From Clostridiales bacterium (GTDB lineage: Bacteria > Bacillota > Clostridia > Christensenellales > Borkfalkiaceae): a stretch of 64,000 nt of DNA. Of the stretch, positions 1-9,459 are shown in pieces. The DNA lies in assembly GCA_015055505.1 (NCBI GenBank), contig SVIB01000002.1, positions 1 to 64,000 on the forward strand, written 5' to 3'. The position numbers and the translations under genes are program-made. Position 1 is the stretch's first letter. Each line of letters begins with the position of its first letter. Below the pieces are notes generated by a model. The model was given only the letters and a program-made list of their open reading frames with translations. It did not search any database and had not been told where the DNA came from.

Positions 1-953
1 AATATTGCCATTACTGGGTACACGCGTAAAAATCTTTTTAAGTACCACTTAATAAAACCACCTTTTATTTCAGCAAGACAAAAGCCGGATACCGCAAAGA
101 AAATAATATTACCAAGCATTCCCCCATCCGCCATAGCGGATATCGGCCAAATGTTAGAGTAATGCGAATTTGTTATTAAAATTGTCGCTATAACTTTTAG
201 ATAATTGACAAATTGATACCTTTTCGCTCCTAAAAATTGTTTTTCTTCATTTCCGTCTATTTTATCTTCACTTTGCGCTACAGCAACTTCCTCTTCAGTG
301 CTTTCCTTTTCGACTTCTACATCCGCAGTTATAGCAACCTCTTCTAAATCGTTCACTTCCGCCGCGCCGTTATCTTCGTTTCCTTCGTTAGTAAACACCG
401 ACTTTATCGTCATAAAGAAAATTTTTATATCAAGCCATAACGACAAATTATCAACGTAATAGTTATCATATTCAAAACGCCTTTTTACGGTATTCGTCTT
501 TCTTCCGTGTACTGCCGCCCAACCTGTCACACCCGGTCTAACGTCAAAACGCTTTAATTCTTCTTGCGTATAATTTTCCCATTTCTTTGGATAGTAGGTA
601 AGCACGGGACGGGGACCTATCAAAGACATATCACCTTTCAAAATATTCAAAAGTTGAGGGAGTTCGTCAATGCTGGTTGCTCTTATGAATTTACCGACCT
701 TCGTTACGCGCTTATCGCCTTTCGTGCAAAAAACACCGCCCTCTTGCTGTTCAGCGCCTACGCACATAGAACGGAATTTATACATCCAATAAACTTTACC
801 GTTTTTACCAACTCTTTCTTGCTTAAAAATAACGGGACCTTTGGAGTCAATTTTTATTATCAAAGCAACGATTAACATAGGAATTGCGCCGATAATTAAT
901 GCTATCAGCGCAACTAAAATATCAAAAAATCTTTTAAAAAAATGCTTATACAT
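1..953 (-). CDS. Bacterial sugar transferase (WcaJ/undecaprenyl-phosphate sugar phosphotransferase family) fused through an acidic linker to an acyltransferase-3 family membrane domain; partial, runs off the window start
   Basis: Own reverse-strand translation from ATG at 951-953: MYKHFFKRFFDILVALIALIIGAIPMLIVALIIKIDSKGPVIFKQERVGKNGKVYWMYKFRSM...DELPQLLNILKGDMSLIGPRPVLTYYPKKW...RPGVTGWAAVHGRK..., then an E/D-rich linker, then QFVNYLKVIATILITNSHYSNIWPIS...GNIIFFAVSGFCLAEIKGGFIKWYLKRFLRVYPVMAI. No stop codon seen to position 1. Not in the ORF track because it is open at the edge. Confidence 0.85.
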   Translation of the reverse strand, partial: MYKHFFKRFFDILVALIALIIGAIPMLIVALIIKIDSKGPVIFKQERVGKNGKVYWMYKFRSMCVGAEQQEGGVFCTKGDKRVTKVGKFIRATSIDELPQLLNILKGDMSLIGPRPVLTYYPKKWENYTQEELKRFDVRPGVTGWAAVHGRKTNTVKRRFEYDNYYVDNLSLWLDIKIFFMTIKSVFTNEGNEDNGAAEVNDLEEVAITADVEVEKESTEEEVAVAQSEDKIDGNEEKQFLGAKRYQFVNYLKVIATILITNSHYSNIWPISAMADGGMLGNIIFFAVSGFCLAEIKGGFIKWYLKRFLRVYPVMAI

Positions 954-1201
954 ATCTCCCCATTTAACTCCTTAAAAGACAATTTCCACTAAATATAATT
1001 ATATTGTAATATATTTTATATATAATGTCAAGTTTATTGGGAAAATAATCAATATTTCACTCTTTTTATCAGCGGTTTTATAATTTTTGCAACCGCCAAA
1101 TTTAAATAACACTCCTTTTTTTGTAGCCTACTTTCTTGTGTTTTATGTTAAAAACCGCAATTAATCAACCTATAGGCAGACTTTTTAGTAAAACAACATA
1201 A

Positions 1202-1250
1202 AAAAACCGTTGTGAAATTTTAATTCAAAATTTTCACAACGGTTAAGTTT
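1202..1250 (-). terminator. Rho-independent terminator of the InlB-repeat lipoprotein gene
   Basis: Inverted repeat AACCGTTGTGAAATTTT/AAAATTTTCACAACGGTT with T-tract. Confidence 0.8.
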
Positions 1251-1264
1251 TTATTTAACTTTTC

Positions 1265-3007
1265 TTAGTAGTTGCCCGTCCAATTTGAAGAGCCCCACTT
1301 TGAAACGAGTTCAATAACTTCACTGTCACTATCAATATCCCAAGTGCCGCTTATTGCAACGGTTACACCGTTATAAGTCCAAGCACTAAACTGAGCCTCA
1401 TCAGATTCTGCATTAGGTAAGGTATACGTCTCACCGTACGTTACCGTTATTTCTTGTATTGGTTTACCTTGATTGTCTACTGTAAATTTTACCGTAAACT
1501 TCTTCGCCGTCTTCGTCACGTTAACGGTTACGTTCTCGGTTACGTTTGAAAGTTTTGCTAAGTCATCTGCGTTCCATTCTACTTTGTAGCCTTTTACAGG
1601 TTCTAAAGCGGGAATTTGACTTTCCAAAATAGCCGCTCCTTCCTCAACACCTTCTATAACAATATCAGCTTTGCCGTCTTGCTTAAAGGTTACGGTATAA
1701 GTTTTAACTACGTTTTTAGTCCACGTTGCAACGAGTGTTACGTTTTTAGCAATAGTCCATTTTCCGTTTATTACAGCATTACCTTCATAAGTCCATCCCA
1801 TAAACGTATAGCCGTCTCTTTCAGGGGTTGCAAGAGTTACGTCACTATCGTAAGTAACGTCTTGCGGTTGAACCGACTCTCCGCCGTTTACGTCGTAAGT
1901 TATCGTATACGTGTTAGGAGTTTCTACCGCATTTACAACTACGTTTTCAGTTACGCTTGTAAGTTTTGCCAAGTCTTCTGCTTTCCAAGTTACGTTATAA
2001 CCAACTTTTGCTATCGGGTCAGGAATATTTGTAAACGAAGTGTTTTCTACTATATCAGTATAAGTTTTACTTTCACAACCTGCCTGTACGAAAGTTACGG
2101 TAAATTTTTCAAGAATTTCTTGCCACGTTGCAACGAGTGTTACGTTTTCAGCAATAGTCCACGTTCCGTTTGTTACAGCGTTTCCTTCATAAGTCCATCC
2201 TGTAAACGTATAGCCGTCTCTTTCAGGAGTTGCAAGCGTTATATCACTATCGTAAATAACTTCTTGATTTTCGGGAGTTACAACGCCTTCGTTCGCATCG
2301 TAAGTTATCGTATACGTGTTAGGAGTTTCTACCGCATTTACAACTACGTTTGCGGTAATATTTTCAAGTTTCGCTAAGTCTTCCTCTTTCCAAGTTACGG
2401 CATAACCAACTTTTGCTATCGGGTCAGGAATATTTGTAAACGAAGTATTTTCCACAATGCCAGTATATTCAACTTTTTCCTGTCCGTTTTGGATAAACGT
2501 TACGGTGTAAGTATTTACCACTTGCTTTACCCAACCTGCTACAAGGGTTACGTTATCGGCAATAGTCCATTTTCCGTTGTTTACTGCTTTTTCTTCGTAA
2601 TACCAACCCGTGAAATCGTATTCAGCACGTTCAGGGGTTGCAAGAGTTACGTCACTGTCGTAAGTAACTTCTTGTGTTTCAGGAGTTACAGTACCTTCGT
2701 TCGCATCGTAAGTTATCGTATACGTGTTAGGATTTTCAACTGCGTTTACAACCAAATTGGACTTAACGTTCGTTAAATCAACGTCTTCCCAAGTAACGGT
2801 GTAACCGACCTTTTCTTGAGTGTTAGGAATATCATTTTCTAAAAGATCTTCCCCACTCTTAACAGTCTTAACAACATCTTCATATCCGTTTTGTCTAAAG
2901 GTAATAGTATAAGTTTCGTCTTCGTTTGCACCCGATCCAAAAGAACAAGCAGCCAACGAAAAACATGAACACAAAACTAAAACCAATGCAAGTAAAAGTT
3001 TCTTCAT
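1265..3007 (-). CDS. Lipoprotein with InlB B-repeat (Listeria-Bacteroides) domains
   Basis: Lipobox-like signal MKKLLLALVLVLCSCFSLAACS; repeated YTITYDANEGxVTP...ATPERDGYTFTGWTYEGNAVTNGTWTIAENVTLVATW blocks. Confidence 0.85.
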   Translation of the reverse strand: MKKLLLALVLVLCSCFSLAACSFGSGANEDETYTITFRQNGYEDVVKTVKSGEDLLENDIPNTQEKVGYTVTWEDVDLTNVKSNLVVNAVENPNTYTITYDANEGTVTPETQEVTYDSDVTLATPERAEYDFTGWYYEEKAVNNGKWTIADNVTLVAGWVKQVVNTYTVTFIQNGQEKVEYTGIVENTSFTNIPDPIAKVGYAVTWKEEDLAKLENITANVVVNAVETPNTYTITYDANEGVVTPENQEVIYDSDITLATPERDGYTFTGWTYEGNAVTNGTWTIAENVTLVATWQEILEKFTVTFVQAGCESKTYTDIVENTSFTNIPDPIAKVGYNVTWKAEDLAKLTSVTENVVVNAVETPNTYTITYDVNGGESVQPQDVTYDSDVTLATPERDGYTFMGWTYEGNAVINGKWTIAKNVTLVATWTKNVVKTYTVTFKQDGKADIVIEGVEEGAAILESQIPALEPVKGYKVEWNADDLAKLSNVTENVTVNVTKTAKKFTVKFTVDNQGKPIQEITVTYGETYTLPNAESDEAQFSAWTYNGVTVAISGTWDIDSDSEVIELVSKWGSSNWTGNY

Positions 3008-3234
3008 AAAATTCTCCTTTTAAATTTTAAGATTTTATTACACTCAAAATCACTTTGCGCGCAATAAGGCCTACGCCTCGCAATTATAATTGTAACACAA
3101 CAAACCAAACCCGTCAAGCCCTTTTTAAAAAAACATTATTATATAATAATCTTTTATTACAGTATGTTAAATCAAACGAAAACAATGCGTTTACCGATAA
3201 AAAACACTAAAAGTGGGGCTATAGGTTGATTATT

Positions 3235-3657
3235 ATGAAAATTTTAATAAAAGATATAAAACAAATACCGAAATATATGCTTGCTAAAATCAAGAAAGTT
3301 GACTTAATAACAAACAAAGACCAAACCGCCCAAAGACGGTTTTACGCTTATCTCGCTTGTTGGAAAAAACAACTCGTTAAAGTTACCGTTGCGGTTAGAA
3401 CGAAATATAAACGTTGGCAATGCAAACAAGTTGCAGTCCACTTTCTTAACTCTAAAACCAGTTACGTAAAAGACTTAATCTTTTACCCTATAGGCGGTTA
3501 TCAAGTAGGTTGGTACGATTTAGGTCTAGATAAAACTGAAAAGTTCTACGAGGACGGACTGTGGAATTTACTTATAAAAACAGTAAACGGCGAATACAAA
3601 TGCAAGAGCGAGAACGTAAGAGAAATTGCCTTTTATAAAACCGGAGTTATATTGTAA
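3235..3657 (+). CDS. Hypothetical protein (~140 aa, Lys/Tyr/Trp-rich)
   Basis: ORF; ATG at 3235 directly after a copy of the dispersed motif. Confidence 0.55.
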   Translation: MKILIKDIKQIPKYMLAKIKKVDLITNKDQTAQRRFYAYLACWKKQLVKVTVAVRTKYKRWQCKQVAVHFLNSKTSYVKDLIFYPIGGYQVGWYDLGLDKTEKFYEDGLWNLLIKTVNGEYKCKSENVREIAFYKTGVIL

Positions 3658-3695
3658 TCTATATTTTACGCTTAAATTTAACGGCGAAAGAAACA

Positions 3696-3770
3696 AAAAG
3701 CCCCCAAATGCGAAGTGAACCCCAAAGTTTAGACAAACTTTTGGGGTTCACTTCGCATTTGGGGGCTTTT
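3696..3770. terminator. Very long near-perfect hairpin at a convergent gene junction, possibly a bidirectional terminator or IS-end relic
   Basis: 35/36-nt arms AAAAGCCCCCAAATGCGAAGTGAACCCCAAAGTTT / AAACTTTTGGGGTTCACTTCGCATTTGGGGGCTTTT, loop AGAC, single 1-nt bulge. Confidence 0.8.
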
Positions 3771-3806
3771 ATTACGCTTGCTTTTAGCTGTTTTTAGAAG
3801 CTTTGT

Positions 3807-4490
3807 TTAAACGTAAATGAGAACTTTATTTATTTTTTTCTTGCTCAAATATATCTTTAACGGCAAGCTCTTTTTAACCTTCAAGGCTTGACGTGGACAG
3901 CATTCAACACACTTTAAGCATCTAATACAATTTCGGTTTATCTTACCCGATTTTATCGCTCCAAATGAACACCGCTCGGCGCAAAGGTTACAACCGTCGC
4001 AATCCTCGCTTTTTCGTATCGTAAGCGTAAGCCTGCTTCTCAGCTTTGGGAAAAGATTAGCAAAAGGATTTTTATGTAGCTTTGGAAGCCGTATATACGA
4101 AGGCTCTTTAATTTTCTCTATAATAGGCTCTAATTTTTCAAAATCGCAAAATGCGCTATCATTATTTATATAGGAATGCTTTGTGGGAATATACGCCCCC
4201 GCAACTATGTTTTTTTGATATTTATTTTGAATTTCGTATAGTGCGTTCCCACAGCCCATTTTTCCGTAAGTGGCAATAACCGTTAAATTGTCAACAGATA
4301 CCTTTTTAAAAAACGTCTTTACTGTGTCTGGGATATTTTGACAATGTACGGGAAAGACGAGAACAAGATTTTGATAACCTTCCGCTACGCCCGTTTCCAT
4401 ATCCTCAAGCGGATATCCCAACCGATCTGCAAAGTACGTCGCAACCGCTTTACTCTGCCCTGTATTTGAATAAAAAACTACCGCGTTCAT
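3807..4490 (-). CDS. EFR1-type flavodoxin/4Fe-4S ferredoxin protein
   Basis: N-terminal flavodoxin-like MNAVVFYSNTGQSKAVATYFADRLG; C-terminal CDGCNLCAERCSFGAI...CIRCLKCVECCP. Confidence 0.8.
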   Translation of the reverse strand: MNAVVFYSNTGQSKAVATYFADRLGYPLEDMETGVAEGYQNLVLVFPVHCQNIPDTVKTFFKKVSVDNLTVIATYGKMGCGNALYEIQNKYQKNIVAGAYIPTKHSYINNDSAFCDFEKLEPIIEKIKEPSYIRLPKLHKNPFANLFPKLRSRLTLTIRKSEDCDGCNLCAERCSFGAIKSGKINRNCIRCLKCVECCPRQALKVKKSLPLKIYLSKKKINKVLIYV

Positions 4491-5881
4491 TTCTCTATGT
4501 ACTCTCGCATAATCGCGCATTCGGGTATTTCTTCAAGTGAAAAGCCAAGCGAGGATTTTAGCTCTGACAAAGCTTCCTCTCGTGATAGATTATTGCTTCG
4601 ACTTGCAATCGCGATTTCAAGCGCGCTAAACGGAATCATTGCGCTTCTCATATGATAAAATCTTGAAAATTGCGAATATTCTTTGCATTTTTCTATTTTA
4701 CAGCTTGTATGCAATCCTTTGTCGGTTTCTTCGGGAGCAACCCAACCGCACTCACGGCTAATAGTATCCTTTATTTTTCTCCACTCATAAACGCCACCGC
4801 ATATTTCATCAAAATCCACTTGCACAAACGCAGGGATATTCCCAGACCAAGAGGACGACCTAATCGCTCTTTTTAATGGCTTCAAAATATTCGGTACTTC
4901 TTTGATAGCTTCGCAAACGTTATAGACAAGCTTGTTGGAATATCCCGCCAAATTCTTAAGCTTGTTGTCGCCGTACGCAAGTTGTTTCATTGTGGCAAGA
5001 GTATGAAATTGTCCCTTTTTGAGCGGTGGATGAAGGGTTAATATTCTACCTACGTTAAAGAAAAAGTTTAACGCTTTTTTTTGCGGAAAATTATAAGCAA
5101 TTTGAGGCGCCATATGATTGAAATATAAGCCAAGTAACTGCGCAGGCTCATTTCCCGCAACGAAATACGGTACTTTGTTTGCAACAAGCTCGGGATAGAA
5201 CAAAACGTAGGCTAAAGACGGGCATGCGCAGGTGTTTTCACTTAAAGAATATAGCTTTTTATACATCCTTTTTAAGTCGTCATTAGAAACCCTTCGACTG
5301 ATAAATTCTACCGAATTAAGCAACACCTTCGCATTTTCAATGCTCTTTTTCGCGCAATCTGACATATATGGAATTTCCCAAGTAAGCGCTAATACTCGTA
5401 GCTTTAAAACCTTAGACAAATAGTAAAGCAAGTAGGTAGAGTCCTTTCCGCCCGTATAAAACACGGCAACGTCAAAACGCGATTTCTTTGAGATAGGGAA
5501 AGTATTCATAATCGGAACGATGCTTTTTAGATTTTTTGTCTTTTCTGCGGATTGACAGATCGGGCACTTGCCCTCTTCGTCAAATTCTATGCCCGCAATC
5601 ATAAAATCATTTGCTATACAAGTTGAGCAAAACTGCGCGTCGTCCAAGCTTGAAGGAATTACTCTTTTGTTTTCGATTTTTACAATCTGCGCGCCTATGA
5701 GGTTTTTCAAGATGCTAATTTCGGCATCTGTCAAATCGCATGGCAATTTTTCAACAAGCATTTTTTGCTTTTTAGTAAGCTTAACAGTATTTTTAAACAT
5801 ATTAGGCTGATTTCTCAAGCCGTAATACTTCAAAACTTTGTCTTCAAGCTTCCATCTGCTTTCAATATCATAGCGCAACAT
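4487..5881 (-). CDS. PP-loop ATPase, N-acetyl-sugar amidotransferase (WbpG/PseA)-like
   Basis: FCSTCIANDFMIAGIEFDEEGKCPICQ zinc-type motif followed by the PP-loop FYTGGKDSTYLLYYL. Confidence 0.7.
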   Translation of the reverse strand: MLRYDIESRWKLEDKVLKYYGLRNQPNMFKNTVKLTKKQKMLVEKLPCDLTDAEISILKNLIGAQIVKIENKRVIPSSLDDAQFCSTCIANDFMIAGIEFDEEGKCPICQSAEKTKNLKSIVPIMNTFPISKKSRFDVAVFYTGGKDSTYLLYYLSKVLKLRVLALTWEIPYMSDCAKKSIENAKVLLNSVEFISRRVSNDDLKRMYKKLYSLSENTCACPSLAYVLFYPELVANKVPYFVAGNEPAQLLGLYFNHMAPQIAYNFPQKKALNFFFNVGRILTLHPPLKKGQFHTLATMKQLAYGDNKLKNLAGYSNKLVYNVCEAIKEVPNILKPLKRAIRSSSWSGNIPAFVQVDFDEICGGVYEWRKIKDTISRECGWVAPEETDKGLHTSCKIEKCKEYSQFSRFYHMRSAMIPFSALEIAIASRSNNLSREEALSELKSSLGFSLEEIPECAIMREYIEK

Positions 5882-6042
5882 ATTCTTTTCGCTCCTTTTG
5901 TTCTATTATTGATTTTATCATTGATTTTGTGATTTGTCAAAGGTCAAAGCTTGTTTTTTACGGATTTTACATGGAAATAACGGCTTCTTTTTTGCTATGC
6001 AAAAAATAACCGCCCATTCGGACGGTTATTATCGTTTTTTGG

Positions 6043-7455
6043 TTATGATTTTTTTGTAAGGCAAACCAGCGTTTCCACGTGTTTGGTTTGAGGGAACATG
6101 TCGTATGGCTTAACTAAGTCAATCTCGTATATAGGATTTGGCTCTTCGTTTTTAACAAGTTCACCATCTTTTCTTGTCAACGTGTCAGTTAATAAACCAA
6201 CGTCCCTCGCTAAAGTCTGCGGTGAACAGGATATGTAAATTACCTTATCAGGCTTTGTTTCTTTTATAGCGTTAATAAGTTTTTCGTCTACGCCTTGTCT
6301 TGGGGGATCTACAACTAATACGCATTTTGCATTTTCCGCTCTCTCCCTCTTCATTATTTCGGGTAAAACGTCCTCGCAAGGCGCACAAATATTTTCCATT
6401 TTGTCGCCAAGACTGTTAATATTCTTTAACGAATCAGCGCACTCTACCGCTTCTTTTATAATCTCAATGCCTATTGCTTTTTTAGCCCTTTGCGCAAAGA
6501 TTGCGGTTAACATTCCCGCTCCGCTGTATGCGTCTATTACTACCGTTTCGCTATCAACTTCCGCGCTCTTTACCGCCTCTTGGTAAATTCTTCTTTTTAC
6601 GTTGTCGTTCACTTGCATAAAAGACGCGGGGCCGATTTCGTACTTTATTCCGCAGTCGTTCGTTATAACTTTATCCTTTCCAAACAGACAAATAAACCTC
6701 TCGCCAAGGATAACGTTATTGCCGAGTTTATTTATATTTACAAACAAACTAAAATCGTTGAAATACTCCTTAAGTGTGGCTATAAGTTCATTAACGCAAG
6801 GTAACACGTCTCCGTTTATAACGAAAGTGATGAGTAATTTCCCGTCAACAGCCCTTACTACGACGTGTTTTAAAAGCCCGTCGCCAGCCCTGTCGCTGTA
6901 AACTGAAATATTGTTCATTTTGACGTATTTCTTTATTGCTTTAATAACTCTCGTACACCATTCAGGGTGAATAGGACAACCGTTTATAGGTACTATTCTA
7001 TGACTGCCCGACGCAAAAAAACCAATTTCACAACCAAAATTTTCCGCCCTTACAGGGAGTTGAAGTTTGTTTCTATATCCGTATTCAAGTTCACTTCTTT
7101 CGGTTAAAGGAACTTTCGTATCTATAAATGCAATTTTTGAAAAACAGTCTTTTACCGTCTTCGTTTTAAGTTTTAACTGCAATTTATATTTTAAATGTTG
7201 GAGTTGACACCCACCGCATTTCTCATATACGGGGCACTGAGGTCTAACTCTCTCCTCCGCAGGAGTATAAATTTCGATAGCCTTAGCAAATACCACGTTG
7301 TTTTTTGCTTTTAGCACCTTATATTTTATCTTTTCATTGGGGAGAGCGTACGGAATAAATACTGTATAATTACCCTCTTTTATAATTCCCTCTCCGTTAG
7401 AACCGAGTCGGCTTACCACCCCAACGAATTCTTGGTTTTTTAACATTTCATCCAC
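6043..7455 (-). CDS. rlmD: 23S rRNA (uracil-C5)-methyltransferase, RlmD/RumA family
   Basis: TRAM-like N-terminus, CPVYEKCGGCQLQHL Fe-S motif, VVDPPRQG and ISCSPQTLARD motifs. Confidence 0.9.
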   Translation of the reverse strand: MDEMLKNQEFVGVVSRLGSNGEGIIKEGNYTVFIPYALPNEKIKYKVLKAKNNVVFAKAIEIYTPAEERVRPQCPVYEKCGGCQLQHLKYKLQLKLKTKTVKDCFSKIAFIDTKVPLTERSELEYGYRNKLQLPVRAENFGCEIGFFASGSHRIVPINGCPIHPEWCTRVIKAIKKYVKMNNISVYSDRAGDGLLKHVVVRAVDGKLLITFVINGDVLPCVNELIATLKEYFNDFSLFVNINKLGNNVILGERFICLFGKDKVITNDCGIKYEIGPASFMQVNDNVKRRIYQEAVKSAEVDSETVVIDAYSGAGMLTAIFAQRAKKAIGIEIIKEAVECADSLKNINSLGDKMENICAPCEDVLPEIMKRERAENAKCVLVVDPPRQGVDEKLINAIKETKPDKVIYISCSPQTLARDVGLLTDTLTRKDGELVKNEEPNPIYEIDLVKPYDMFPQTKHVETLVCLTKKS

Positions 7456-7456
7456 C

Positions 7457-7990
7457 TTAAAGTTTAAGTTTTTCTATCGTTTTATCCATCATAGCCTGAA
7501 AACGCATCATCAGGAAATCGTAGGCAATAAAAAGTACCGCGCCTACAGCGGAAATAATTATATAAGCGTATTTTTTAAATATTTCATTATTTAATAGACT
7601 TTCTTCAAATAAAAAACCGCTAAAAAGCCAATACACTAAAAGCAGTGAGGCTACAAACCATACGGTTTTTATAATTACGCCTATAATTTTATTAAAATTT
7701 TTCTCTCTCAAAATAAAGTTTACCGTGGGATGAAGCCCGAAAAATATACCGTAAGTTAATACGATTTCAGGTCTTACCCCAACGAAAAATATGAGTGCAA
7801 GCAAAAGCGTACCAAAATAAGTAAAAACTCCGCCTTTCCAACTTTTTTTTGCAAGCGGTAACATAGTACAAAGACTTGCCATAAATATTGCCGAATAGTC
7901 TAAAACCGACAAAAACACACCCGCTGTCAAAAACAATATTGAAAACGCCGACGAAATTGCCGATAACGCTATAATCTTTGACCTTTTCAT
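7457..7990 (-). CDS. Multi-pass membrane protein of unknown function
   Basis: Hydrophobic segments; abuts neighbouring genes on the same strand. Confidence 0.5.
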   Translation of the reverse strand: MKRSKIIALSAISSAFSILFLTAGVFLSVLDYSAIFMASLCTMLPLAKKSWKGGVFTYFGTLLLALIFFVGVRPEIVLTYGIFFGLHPTVNFILREKNFNKIIGVIIKTVWFVASLLLVYWLFSGFLFEESLLNNEIFKKYAYIIISAVGAVLFIAYDFLMMRFQAMMDKTIEKLKL

Positions 7991-7991
7991 T

Positions 7992-8606
7992 TTAACCGCA
8001 AGAATTACAACAACAGTTGAGCATCATATTACAAATTGCCATTTCGCAACACCATTGGCAACAACCGTCACCGCCCATTTGTCTTGGCTCTTCATACTGC
8101 TCGTATTTGTTCCCGTCGCCTGAAGTGTAACTTGTAAAAGACTTATTGGACTCCGTTTTTATCCTTTCGTTTAATTTGGCATAAGAATTTTTATACTTTT
8201 GATTGTCTGGGTCCATTTGAATTGCTATTTCAAGCTGTTTTTTGCTCTCGTTATTCCAATTCTTTTTGAAGAATACGACTGCTTGAAGATAGTGCCACTC
8301 CGCATTTCTCTCGTTGAACTTATCAAGTTCGTACTGAGCGTCTTGAAGTTTTCCCTCTTTTATAAGTTTCTCTATTTCTTGATACGCGTTATTTCCCTCT
8401 GTAAAAAATTCCGTTCTTTCCCTTCTTAAAGAAACGAGGTCACGGTAGGCGTTTTCAAGTTCGGTAAGTTTTCTTGCCGCCTCGTTGCCTGCCTCACCTT
8501 CTAAAAACCTATCTTCAGCATACTTTGCTTTTAATTCTTTATAAGCAGAATCTAACTGTTCGTCTGTGCAATTTTCGTCAAGCCCAAACAACTTGTAATT
8601 ATCCAT
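7992..8606 (-). CDS. J-domain/TPR-like protein with Cys-rich C-terminus
   Basis: MDNYKLFGLDENCTDEQLDSAYKELKAKYAEDRF; tail GDGCCQWCCEMAICNMMLNCCCNSCG. Confidence 0.75.
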   Translation of the reverse strand: MDNYKLFGLDENCTDEQLDSAYKELKAKYAEDRFLEGEAGNEAARKLTELENAYRDLVSLRRERTEFFTEGNNAYQEIEKLIKEGKLQDAQYELDKFNERNAEWHYLQAVVFFKKNWNNESKKQLEIAIQMDPDNQKYKNSYAKLNERIKTESNKSFTSYTSGDGNKYEQYEEPRQMGGDGCCQWCCEMAICNMMLNCCCNSCG

Positions 8607-9459
8607 TATCTTTTATTTCCTTTTTTAAAATTTTAAGGGTTACGCTTGGTATTCCCCTTAATATTATATTGTCTATTAAATCGTGGTTAAAGTAAAATTT
8701 ACATCCGCTTAGCGCAACTTTTAAACTTGCAAAAATTTCGGAAAAAGCAAAAGAAATTTCTTTACCGTGCCCTTCGTAAAATTCCTTTACGGTAGGTTTT
8801 TCCCCGTAGGCGTAATATAACGGATTATAATTCCCCTCTTTTACGTCTTTTTCGTAGTCGTCAAGCGCATCTATAAGATATATCCATTTTCCAAGATAAT
8901 AAAACAGTTTTTTAACTTCGTCAGTCGCTTTTTCTTTTAAAACGTACACGCCAAGTTCTTCCATCATCTTAGCAAAAGGATCGCAAATCATATCTATACT
9001 ACTGCACTTTTCTCTTTCCAACTTAAATAAATCGCCGTAGTTTTTTTCAATGATTGCAGATATTTCGGGACGGGATTTTAATACTTTTTTGTGCGATTTC
9101 TTAAAAAACGCAAGTTTTATCTTACCGCCGTTACCGTCTAAGATATCGTCACGTATTTTATAATACGCAAGTTCAACGTTTATCGCCGCCGAAAGATCGG
9201 TCAACGCGTCCCCTTTTCCAACCATAGGACGCTTTTTTATCCAATGCGTTACACATCTTTGCCGAACGATTTTTACGTCCTCGCCTGCAATATTATGCAC
9301 GAGCGCAGAAAAAAAGGCAATATCGTAGGTTAAAGAAAGCCTTGCCCTTTGTGAGCAGTTTCTCCCTATACTTTTACACACCCCGCAATAAAGGGCTTTA
9401 TAGAGCGTATCGTCTTTTAAATAGAGATACGGCATTTCGGGTTTTACGTAACCGAACAT
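8599..9459 (-). CDS. DUF5685-like protein
   Basis: MFGYVKPEMPYLYLKDDTLYKALYCGVCKSIGRNCSQRARLSLTYDIAFFSALV; overlaps the J-domain gene by 8 bp. Confidence 0.7.
   Translation of the reverse strand: MFGYVKPEMPYLYLKDDTLYKALYCGVCKSIGRNCSQRARLSLTYDIAFFSALVHNIAGEDVKIVRQRCVTHWIKKRPMVGKGDALTDLSAAINVELAYYKIRDDILDGNGGKIKLAFFKKSHKKVLKSRPEISAIIEKNYGDLFKLEREKCSSIDMICDPFAKMMEELGVYVLKEKATDEVKKLFYYLGKWIYLIDALDDYEKDVKEGNYNPLYYAYGEKPTVKEFYEGHGKEISFAFSEIFASLKVALSGCKFYFNHDLIDNIILRGIPSVTLKILKKEIKDNG

Noticed and set aside
564-875. + strand ORF of 103 aa
   Set aside because: Antisense to the sugar transferase-acyltransferase gene.
1616-2377. Long + strand ORF (253 aa)
   Set aside because: Antisense to the InlB-repeat lipoprotein; open only because of the repeat composition.
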